Assembly (NCBI GenBank): GCA_016292255.1
Contig: JAEEZZ010000127.1
Location: 1-36,132 of the forward strand
Reading direction: 5' to 3'
Source: Oscillospiraceae bacterium
GTDB taxonomy: Bacteria; Bacillota; Clostridia; Oscillospirales; Oscillospiraceae
DNA: 36,132 nucleotides
The position numbers were made by a program, and so were the translations under genes. Under the pieces are notes generated by a model. The model made no database searches and was not told the origin of the DNA. It saw nothing but the letters and a program-made list of their open reading frames with translations. Below are positions 8,158-14,620 of this stretch, piece by piece (the stretch's first letter is position 1; the number at the start of each line of letters is the position of its first letter).

Positions 8158-8189
8158 TAATGACACGCAAAAACGAATGTGCTAAAATA
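8158..8189 (+). promoter_or_regulatory. Candidate promoter for the first transfer genes
   Basis: An extended -10 (TGC-TAAAAT) around 8180-8188, with a weak -35-like AATGAC/TGACAC about 16-18 bp upstream. GTGCTAA occurs twice, once at each end of the motif. The only clear plus-strand promoter-like site ahead of 8277. Confidence 0.4.
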
Positions 8190-8215
8190 GTATCGTCCAA
8201 AAATGGGACGAACGA

Positions 8216-8243
8216 AACGCCGCTTCTTCGGAGGCGGCGTTTT
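8216..8243 (+). terminator. Terminator-like hairpin in the leader of the transfer operon
   Basis: Arms 8216-8223 and 8234-8241 (AACGCCGC / GCGGCGTT) are perfect, followed by a TTTT run. It lies between the promoter candidate and the RBS of 8277, so it would end most transcripts before the first transfer gene: an attenuator by position, or the end of a short upstream RNA. Confidence 0.7.
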
Positions 8244-8276
8244 GCTTTGCCATTCTCGTGGAAGGAGGTAGTGAAA

Positions 8277-8633
8277 ATGGTTAACAAGCTGGAAAGAAAG
8301 AGGCACCTGCAGACGGCCTACTGGTCTATGGTAGCAGTCGCGGCGGCGCTGATCGTTTCCATCTCGCCGGTGCTGGCGGACACGATCTGGGATCGGTTCT
8401 CCACCATTATGCGAGACGTCTACGGTCAGATCGTTGGAATCTCCACCATTGTGGCAGTGACCGTGGCGGCCATCGCCCTGGTCGTCCGCATGGTGTCGAG
8501 GAACCAGCGGGCCGTGGACGAAGCCACCGCCTGGGTCAAGCGGGTCGTGATCACCTGGCTGATCCTCAACATGCTGGGCTTCATCGTGGCCTATCTGCAG
8601 CCGCTCATCGCAGGCGGCAGCTACACCGGCTGA
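8277..8633 (+). CDS. Small two-helix membrane protein, T4SS pilin-like (VirB2/TrbC-type)
   Basis: A 118-residue protein. The start at 8277 has a strong GAAGGAGGT 8 bp upstream; the longer frame from 8154 runs through the terminator hairpin and is not used. It has an N-terminal signal-like helix (WSMVAVAAALIVSISPVLA), a second long hydrophobic segment (IVGISTIVAVTVAAIALVVRMV), and a third near the C-terminus (VVITWLILNMLGFIVAYLQPLI). This layout and its place directly before a TrbL-like gene match the small VirB2/TrbC-like (Maff2-type) proteins of Firmicutes conjugative systems, thought to be pore or pilus-core parts. The exact family cannot be confirmed by eye. Confidence 0.75.
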   Translation: MVNKLERKRHLQTAYWSMVAVAAALIVSISPVLADTIWDRFSTIMRDVYGQIVGISTIVAVTVAAIALVVRMVSRNQRAVDEATAWVKRVVITWLILNMLGFIVAYLQPLIAGGSYTG

Positions 8634-8665
8634 TTCGGCAGGCAAAAGCAAGGAGGTGATTTCCT

Positions 8666-10888
8666 TTGCTTGACTGGATCTTCGAGGGCATCATCGACTG
8701 GATCAGCGAGACGATCACCGGCTTGATGGACGCGGTGTCCGCCCTGTTTCTTGACGCCCTCGGCACAGACATGACGGCGATGGAGGAGTACTTCCCCTTC
8801 GTCACCAAAGCGTTCAGCATCATGCAGTATACGGCCTGGGCCCTGCTGTTTCTGATCACGGTCTGGCAGCTGTTCCGGGTATTCGGCGGGCCGGTCACGG
8901 AGGCCGAGAATCCCTGGTCGCTCCTGGCCAGGGCTGCGCTCTTTGCCCTGCTGATCGGTTACGCCAAACCCATATTCATGCTGGCTTTGAAGATCGCCAG
9001 AGCGCCGTACACTGCCCTGATGAATGTGACCATGACAGCAGAGGACTTCACCTTCGCAGGCGTCGGCGAGGCCCTGTCCAGCGGCCTCGTCACCGTGGTT
9101 TCCGTCGTAAGCGGCGTCGGGCTGATCCTTTTGATCATCCTGGAGATTGCTATGGGCTGGAACTACTTCAAGTTACTGCTGGAGACGGTGGAGCGCTACA
9201 TCGTAGTGGGCGTCCTCTGCTACACCTCGCCCCTGGCCTTCTGCATGGGCTCCTCCAAGGCAACCAGCAACGTCTTCCGATCCTGGTGCCGGATGGTGGG
9301 TTCCCAACTCCTGCTTCTGGTCATGAACGTCTGGTTCCTGCGGGCCTTCAACACGGCCGTGGGCCGGTTCGTCGGCAGCGGCGGTGCACTCACCAACGGC
9401 ATGGGCAACGTGTTCCTGTGGCTGTTCTGCGTGCTGGCCTTCCTGAAGACCGCCCAGAAGTTCGATTCCTACCTGGCGGCTATGGGCTTAAACGTAGCTC
9501 AAACCGGTTCCAGCATGGGTATGGAGCTTCTGCTGGCCGCCCGAGCAATCTCCGGCGTGGCCGGCGGGCGAGGCGGTACGGCAGGAAGCATCTTCAAGGG
9601 AACGAGCTCCGTCGCAAGCGGAGCCGCCGGCGCTGCGGGAGCGGCTGCCGGAGGCGGTTTCCTCGGAGGCTTTGCCAACAAGTTCAAGGGCAATTCCTAT
9701 GTGCGTGACGCAGTGGTTACCGGCGGTACCCGCATGGGAGCCAGCGGTCCTGCCGGCTTCGTCGCCAGAGCCTTCGGCGGTGTGGCTGCCCGAAACGGCG
9801 CGACCCTCAACAGCAACTCCATTTCCTCGGTCGCAGCCAGGTCGCCGGTCAACTCCGGTACCATCGGCGGCGACATCGCGGACCGCAGTCTCCACAATTA
9901 CATGCCCCAGCTGGGCGATCAGACGCTCACGGGCACGCAGATCACTGGCGGGCATATCAGCACCAACGTGGTCGGCGCGGACGGCAAGTCCACTGCCGTA
10001 GAGATGTATTCCGCTGATCAGTACGACAGGCCCGACGTACCCCATACCGTGGTGACAGCCGCCGACGGGAGCCAGTGGTATCAGATGGCCAGCGGCGCGG
10101 AGGCCGGCAGCTTCTATGAAGCGCCGAACTTCACCGGAAGCCCCGCCGAAGCGGAGCAGGTCGCTGCTCACTTCCCGGACGCTCCGGAGGGCACGACCCT
10201 TCGGACGGTCGGAGAAGGCGTGGTGGAGGCGACCAACGGCGAAGGCAGTGCTCTCTGGTACAACAGCGCCTTCTACGACGAGCCGGACGCCCCCCACACG
10301 ATCATGCAGGCGGCCAATGGCACCGACTGGTACGCCATGCAGCCCCATGCCATGACGCCGGACTTTGAGCCGGCTTCCGGCATTGGCGGCGCGCCGCTGG
10401 GCGGAAATGACGGCTCCGGCGGCTTACCCACGGGAGACGGTTCCTCCGCGCCTGGCTCTGGCGACAGCGGATACGGTGTTGATTCCAATGCCGCGGCCTT
10501 TGCCTACAACCGCGCCCAGTTCCAGAGCTTCCTGCCCGGATACGAGACGCAGGTCACTTCGGTGGACGGCTCCTTCCGTTCAGAGGGACGCATCGAGGTG
10601 CGGCATGAAGACGGCTCCGGCACCATGTTCTACGACACCGCCCAGTACGCCGCTCCCCGCGGAGACTACAAGGTCTATGAAGATCGGAACGGCAGCCAGT
10701 GGTACGCCGTGCGCGGCGACGCCGCTGTGGACCGCAAGCCTGTTTACGAACACGGCAAGCCTGTCTATGACGGCGACAAGCTCCGCACAGTGAATGTGGA
10801 GACCGTGCGTTATCACAGCACGCCCTCCCGCTTCGCAGCGCCTTCGAAGCGGAACCCCGAAATCAAAGCGCCAAAACGAAGACGGTAA
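8666..10888 (+). CDS. trbL: TrbL/VirB6-like conjugal transfer channel protein with repeat-bearing tail
   Basis: A 740-residue protein with a TTG start at 8666 and AGGAGGTGA 6 bp upstream. The first ~290 residues hold about six membrane helices (for example AWALLFLITVWQLFRVF, LLARAALFALLIGYA, GLILLIILEIAMGW, LLLLVMNVWFL), the TrbL/VirB6 layout. A Gly/Ala-rich hinge follows at ~300-340. The last 350 residues are soluble and contain three diverged copies of a unit ending near residues 446-475, 529-558 and 654-684, each with a Tyr-rich strand, a Y(D/A)xP turn and a GSQWY/GTDWY close. In T4SS the VirB6 protein forms part of the inner-membrane DNA channel; the tail may contact the wall or recipient. 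It is co-transcribed with the small pilin-like gene upstream. Confidence 0.9.
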   Translation: MLDWIFEGIIDWISETITGLMDAVSALFLDALGTDMTAMEEYFPFVTKAFSIMQYTAWALLFLITVWQLFRVFGGPVTEAENPWSLLARAALFALLIGYAKPIFMLALKIARAPYTALMNVTMTAEDFTFAGVGEALSSGLVTVVSVVSGVGLILLIILEIAMGWNYFKLLLETVERYIVVGVLCYTSPLAFCMGSSKATSNVFRSWCRMVGSQLLLLVMNVWFLRAFNTAVGRFVGSGGALTNGMGNVFLWLFCVLAFLKTAQKFDSYLAAMGLNVAQTGSSMGMELLLAARAISGVAGGRGGTAGSIFKGTSSVASGAAGAAGAAAGGGFLGGFANKFKGNSYVRDAVVTGGTRMGASGPAGFVARAFGGVAARNGATLNSNSISSVAARSPVNSGTIGGDIADRSLHNYMPQLGDQTLTGTQITGGHISTNVVGADGKSTAVEMYSADQYDRPDVPHTVVTAADGSQWYQMASGAEAGSFYEAPNFTGSPAEAEQVAAHFPDAPEGTTLRTVGEGVVEATNGEGSALWYNSAFYDEPDAPHTIMQAANGTDWYAMQPHAMTPDFEPASGIGGAPLGGNDGSGGLPTGDGSSAPGSGDSGYGVDSNAAAFAYNRAQFQSFLPGYETQVTSVDGSFRSEGRIEVRHEDGSGTMFYDTAQYAAPRGDYKVYEDRNGSQWYAVRGDAAVDRKPVYEHGKPVYDGDKLRTVNVETVRYHSTPSRFAAPSKRNPEIKAPKRRR

Positions 10889-10894
10889 ACCTGC

Positions 10895-10921
10895 GGCCTC
10901 CGGGGATTATCCTCGGAGGCC
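10895..10921 (+). terminator. Hairpin between trbL-like and NlpC/P60 genes
   Basis: Perfect 8-bp arms (10895-10902, 10914-10921) followed by CTTTCTC rather than a true U-run. It is likely a weak terminator or RNA-stability element that lowers hydrolase expression against the channel protein. Confidence 0.5.
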
Positions 10922-10942
10922 CTTTCTCGAGGAGGTGAAATT

Positions 10943-12661
10943 ATGGCAGAACCGGACAAACAGCAGCTGGGCGACGGCCATGGTAATTACGGCCAGGCTG
11001 CCCAGCAGGCGGCAAAGGCCGCCAAACAGGCGACCAAGGCCGCGGCGTCCAAAGGCGCCGAGGCTGCCGCCAAAGGTGCGGAGGCTACTACCAAGGCTGC
11101 TGCCGCTACCGTTCATGCAGGTATGCAGGCGGGTGGCTCAGCAGTTTCTGAGGTCGCTGTCGGCACAGCCTCGGGCGGCCCCTGGGGCGCGATTATCGCG
11201 GCGGCCTGGGCAATGAGGAAGCCCCTGTTCAAGGTGCTGGTCTGCATCTGTCTGATGCTGGTCTTTCTGATTGTGATCATCGTCTCGCTGCCCAGCATCA
11301 TCTGGGATTATCTCTTTGGGTCGGACGATTCGCCTCCGAGGGAGAACACAAGCATCACGGAGATCTACAACGAAATGGCGGACGCTGTATCTGTGGTCAT
11401 CAACGAAGGGCTCGAAGCTTCCATGGCGGAGGTTGAGAGCATCATTGAGGAGAACGGATACGACTATGACCTCTGCATGGAGAACCTGGTCAACTATGCC
11501 CAGAGCTCCGCGGGCTTCGACACCTGCTATATCTTGGCGGCCTACTCCGCCTCCATGGAGCAGCAGGGTACCTCGAAGGAGGACATGCTCGAAAAGCTCT
11601 CCGGGACCGAGGACAGAATGTTCCCGGTCACCTATACCGAGCTGGAGCAGGAGGTCACCGTTCCAGCAACCTATACAACCTATACGGCTGTCACGGTAAC
11701 GCATGTCGTTCGTCAGACGCAGACCGGCGAGGTCAACGGTGAGCCCCAATACGAGTATGAAACAGAGACCTCGCAATACTACCGTCCCGATGGAGAAGCA
11801 ACGACCGATACCGAGATCACGGTGGACAGCTATTCCGCTGTGGAACTGACGATCCCGATCTATTCCCAGGGCCATATCGCGGGCACCCGGACAGAGACCT
11901 ATTATGAGCCCAACGGCACCGAGACCGTGACGCCGGGCACCGAGACGATCAAATACGCCGAGTTCATCATCCATCCGTTTGACAACAGCGTGATCAACGA
12001 GGCCTTTGACATCGACCCGGACGAACAGTACATGGAGTTTTCCATCACTTACGGCGAGGCCATCCAGCGGATGGCAGATTCGCTGAAGATGACCCTGTAT
12101 GGCGCGCTGGGCGACGGCTCCATGGTCCCGCTGACGGACGCGAAGCTGATTGCCTTCGTTTCCCGGCAGGATTGCAGTCCCGTCAGAAAACATCTGCTGG
12201 AAACGGCGCTCTCCTTGGTTGGCAGAGTCCCATACTTCTGGGGCGGCAAGTCCGGTCCCGGCTGGAATAGTGAGTGGAACACGCCAAAGCTGGTCACCGC
12301 AGACGGTTCCAGTACCACCGGCACGATCCGACCCTACGGCCTGGACTGCTCCGGTTTTACGCACTGGACCTATAACACCGCCCTGGGCGTAAACATTACC
12401 CGCGGCATTTACGGTCAGTATGACAACAGCACGCCGATCACAGAGGCGGAACTGCTGCCCGGGGATCTTGGCTGCCTGCCGAGCGAAGACGGTGGCTGGA
12501 ACCACGTGCTGCTCTTTGCAGGCTACGATGAAAACGGCACGGGGATGTGGGTTCACTGCACCAGCGGCAGCGGCGTCGTACTCAACACGCCCAGCTACGT
12601 GGACCGCCTCTACTACTGCCGGCCTAACGGCGTGGACTATGATGCGCCGCTGTCTGAATAA
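10943..12661 (+). CDS. Membrane-anchored NlpC/P60 cell-wall hydrolase of the T4SS (VirB1-like role)
   Basis: A 572-residue protein after a GAGGAGGTG RBS. Residues 1-75 are an Ala/Lys-rich cytoplasmic segment with near-repeats (KAAKQATKAAASKGAEAAAK). A single membrane helix lies at about 93-117. The extracellular part begins with a helical region and then a Thr/Tyr/Glu-rich stretch (~230-330). The C-terminal NlpC/P60 peptidase domain (~420-560) has catalytic Cys469 in GLDCSGF, His521 in WNHVLLFAG and His538 in WVHC. Such enzymes cut peptidoglycan stem peptides to let the transfer channel through the wall. It belongs to the T4SS block and ends just before a terminator and a convergent cargo gene. 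It has no lysozyme-like domain, unlike the two-domain hydrolases of many other conjugative elements. Confidence 0.92.
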   Translation: MAEPDKQQLGDGHGNYGQAAQQAAKAAKQATKAAASKGAEAAAKGAEATTKAAAATVHAGMQAGGSAVSEVAVGTASGGPWGAIIAAAWAMRKPLFKVLVCICLMLVFLIVIIVSLPSIIWDYLFGSDDSPPRENTSITEIYNEMADAVSVVINEGLEASMAEVESIIEENGYDYDLCMENLVNYAQSSAGFDTCYILAAYSASMEQQGTSKEDMLEKLSGTEDRMFPVTYTELEQEVTVPATYTTYTAVTVTHVVRQTQTGEVNGEPQYEYETETSQYYRPDGEATTDTEITVDSYSAVELTIPIYSQGHIAGTRTETYYEPNGTETVTPGTETIKYAEFIIHPFDNSVINEAFDIDPDEQYMEFSITYGEAIQRMADSLKMTLYGALGDGSMVPLTDAKLIAFVSRQDCSPVRKHLLETALSLVGRVPYFWGGKSGPGWNSEWNTPKLVTADGSSTTGTIRPYGLDCSGFTHWTYNTALGVNITRGIYGQYDNSTPITEAELLPGDLGCLPSEDGGWNHVLLFAGYDENGTGMWVHCTSGSGVVLNTPSYVDRLYYCRPNGVDYDAPLSE

Positions 12662-12679
12662 TCTCCGAAACGAAGAAAG

Positions 12680-12722
12680 CACCCGAAGGCGCTCCTGTGA
12701 ACGTCTTCGGGTGACAGTCTTT
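12680..12722. terminator. Terminator between the hydrolase gene and the Schlafen-type gene
   Basis: A 9-bp stem (CACCCGAAG 12680-12688 with CTTCGGGTG 12705-12713), then ACAGTCTTTT. It separates the convergent genes and ends the first half of the transfer operon. Confidence 0.75.
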
Positions 12723-12755
12723 TAGCATCGGTTTGTGCCGCCTTGCTTATGTCTA

Positions 12756-14102
12756 TTACCGCACTTCCCAATAGCCTCGCTTGGATGTCCCCACTCTGAT
12801 AATCCGTTGCTTATTTCTCAGCCCATCTAAGGCTCGCTGCACAGTTTTTACGGTTTTTCCGATTTTGCCTGCAAGCTCTTCTCTCGTGAGATTCGGTTGC
12901 TGCTTCAACAGCTCATATACTTTCGCTTCGCTTGGCGTAAAGGAATCAGTCGGTGAAATTTGTGTGTTACTGTTCACTTGCGAAGTATTAGGAATGTTCC
13001 TGAAGAAAATGAAAGAGAATCCGTATGCCATCTTCTCATATCCGCATTTTACTCCCGCTTCAGTGCATGAGGAATAAACGCGCTTGAATCCACTTCCAAA
13101 GGATTCGATGTCATGGCAAAGGTACAGCGTTTTGGCAATGAGCTCGTTTCGAAGGATTGAAGCCAGGTTCTGCGTTGCAAAATCCTCCGGTGTCAGCATC
13201 GCAGGGAATTCGCCCGGATTATAGATTACGACCTTCCCAGGATGAATGTCGATTTCATGCTGAGAGGCAGCGCCATACTGAGCGTGTGCAAAGCTGTTGA
13301 TAATAATTTCACGGAGCGCATTCTGAGGTATTTCCGGGATTTCCTCACGGAGAAGGCCTTTGATTTCCGCTCTCCAACGGATATTCCGATTGACATAGCT
13401 GATTGCGTCGTCAACCAACCGAAACACATTGTTTTCAAGACGGTTGATGTCTAAAAAGGTCAGCTTTTCGTCGCTTGCGAAGACTGCCAGCTTCAAAACG
13501 ACAGGGCCGTTTTTTCCGAAAAGGACATTTCCCGCCTGATTCAGCTTGCCGTTTTTGATTAGGCCGAGCTTGCTCAGCAATCTTTCTTCGTCAAAACTGT
13601 CCGACGGAAGTCTGCCGCAGGCAGTGGCCTTCTCGAAAAAAGCCTTCAGCGCCTCTGTGTCCACATCTTTAATCGTGTACTCCGTTTCTCTCTGCTCCCA
13701 CTTTTCAGATAGAGCACCTTCCAGCATCATGCTTTTCAATTCCTCGGGATTCATTTCCCGGCTCTCGTCGGCAACGCGAAGGTAGTATTTCCCATAGGCA
13801 GAATAAGGCCTGTTTGATCCGTCGAATTTTACTTCGATAATGTCCCTGCCGTCAATAGTTATCTTCTCGACCTGCGGATAGATTTGTGGCCGGATGCTTT
13901 CATAAACGGTTCTGGATACGTCCCGAAGTGTTGACTCAACAATCTGGAAACCCTTCACGTCACCGTTGGGCCAGACGCCAAAATAGAGAGTCCCTCTTTC
14001 GTGTTTGTTCAAGATCGCAGCCATGTCGATCACAGCATCGTGCAGCTCGCCTGTCGTTTTCTTGAATTCCAGCTCCTCTGTTTCATGTCCAAAGTTAATC
14101 AC
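12756..14102 (-). CDS. Schlafen AlbA-domain, RecG-C-like ATP-binding regulator with wHTH tail
   Basis: A 448-residue protein with a GTG start at 14102 and AAGGAGG 7 bp upstream. Residues ~10-110 are an AlbA_2/Schlafen domain (TEELEFKKTTGELHDAVIDM, then GTLYFGVWPNGDVKGF). The middle (~260-310) carries the HATPase-like segment ALREIIINSFAHAQYG...VVIYNPGEFP seen in 'ATP-binding' proteins of this family. The C-terminus (~390-448) is a winged helix (TPSEAKVYELLKQQ, TREELAGKIGKTVKTVQRAL). Members are regulators or defence-related proteins; the activity is not settled. It has its own consensus promoter with a palindromic operator, suggesting autoregulation. It splits the T4SS genes and lies on the opposite strand, so it is probably an insertion or regulatory add-on. 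Confidence 0.9.
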   Translation of the reverse strand: MINFGHETEELEFKKTTGELHDAVIDMAAILNKHERGTLYFGVWPNGDVKGFQIVESTLRDVSRTVYESIRPQIYPQVEKITIDGRDIIEVKFDGSNRPYSAYGKYYLRVADESREMNPEELKSMMLEGALSEKWEQRETEYTIKDVDTEALKAFFEKATACGRLPSDSFDEERLLSKLGLIKNGKLNQAGNVLFGKNGPVVLKLAVFASDEKLTFLDINRLENNVFRLVDDAISYVNRNIRWRAEIKGLLREEIPEIPQNALREIIINSFAHAQYGAASQHEIDIHPGKVVIYNPGEFPAMLTPEDFATQNLASILRNELIAKTLYLCHDIESFGSGFKRVYSSCTEAGVKCGYEKMAYGFSFIFFRNIPNTSQVNSNTQISPTDSFTPSEAKVYELLKQQPNLTREELAGKIGKTVKTVQRALDGLRNKQRIIRVGTSKRGYWEVR

Positions 14103-14129
14103 AGTTTTGCCTCCTTGTCTTTTTTCATA

Positions 14130-14158
14130 ATTATAGTTTCATGAGGGACATTTGTCAA
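14130..14158 (-). promoter_or_regulatory. Perfect consensus sigma-A promoter of the Schlafen-type gene
   Basis: On the minus strand: -35 TTGACA (14153-14158), 17-bp spacer, -10 TATAAT (14130-14135). All twelve bases match consensus. The -35 and most of the spacer lie inside the palindrome 14141-14175, so a bound protein would block it. Confidence 0.85.
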
Positions 14159-14175
14159 CGAGAAATGTCCCTCAT
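14141..14175. promoter_or_regulatory. Palindromic operator, 13-bp arms
   Basis: Perfect inverted repeat: ATGAGGGACATTT (14141-14153) and AAATGTCCCTCAT (14163-14175), 9-bp spacer. The core GGACATT recurs as AATGTCCTTTTGC at 14177-14188 and GCAAAAAGGACATT at 14213-14226, themselves an imperfect inverted pair. It lies between the Schlafen-type gene and prgI, so it may control both. Confidence 0.85.
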
Positions 14176-14257
14176 AATGTCCTTTTGCTATCACAAATTC
14201 CATGATTGAGACGCAAAAAGGACATTTGCCATTGCACTACCCAGAAAGGAGTGTTTC

Positions 14258-14620
14258 ATGGAAGAGCAAGAATTCAACAACGTATACGCAATCCCCGCAA
14301 ACTTCACTGACTCCGGCAAGATTCTCGGCGGCATGGTCGAGCCGAGAAACGCCATTGAGGCGCTGATCCTGGTCTTCGCCCTGGGTTATCCGGAGCTCAT
14401 GCTGATCTCCATGCCGTCCACGGTGCGGATCGTGGTCATGGTCGTGACCCTGATTCCATTGGCCGTGGTTGCCTTGATGGGCGTGGACGGCGACTCCCTG
14501 TTCCGATACCTCGGACATATATTCCGCCACCTGCTGTACCGGCGGACATTACATTGCAGAAGGGTGGGATACCGCTATGGACAGCAAGCACCCGTCAAAC
14601 ACAAAAAGCAAAAACGATGA
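14258..14620 (+). CDS. PrgI/VirB3-like small membrane protein
   Basis: A 120-residue protein with RBS AGAAAGGAG. A short N-terminal soluble part (YAIPANFTDSGKILGGMVEPRN) leads into two close hydrophobic segments (ALILVFALGYPELMLISM and VRIVVMVVTLIPLAVVALMGV) and a basic, Arg-rich C-terminus. This matches the PrgI family of Gram-positive T4SS, which pairs with VirB4 at the inner membrane. It overlaps the VirB4 start by 44 bp in another frame, so the two are translated together. Its upstream region is the operator region of the divergent Schlafen-type gene. Confidence 0.82.
   Translation: MEEQEFNNVYAIPANFTDSGKILGGMVEPRNAIEALILVFALGYPELMLISMPSTVRIVVMVVTLIPLAVVALMGVDGDSLFRYLGHIFRHLLYRRTLHCRRVGYRYGQQAPVKHKKQKR

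Larger units (their letters stand above)
7866..8276. other. Divergent intergenic region before the transfer genes
   Basis: 411 bp, AT-rich to about 8130, between the minus-strand MBL gene and the first transfer gene. It holds a plus-strand promoter candidate and a terminator-like hairpin (listed separately). I found no coding region. Confidence 0.6.

Noticed and set aside
11138-12682. 514-codon open frame antisense to the NlpC/P60 gene
   Set aside because: Shadow frame; Arg/Val/Gly-rich without a recognisable domain.
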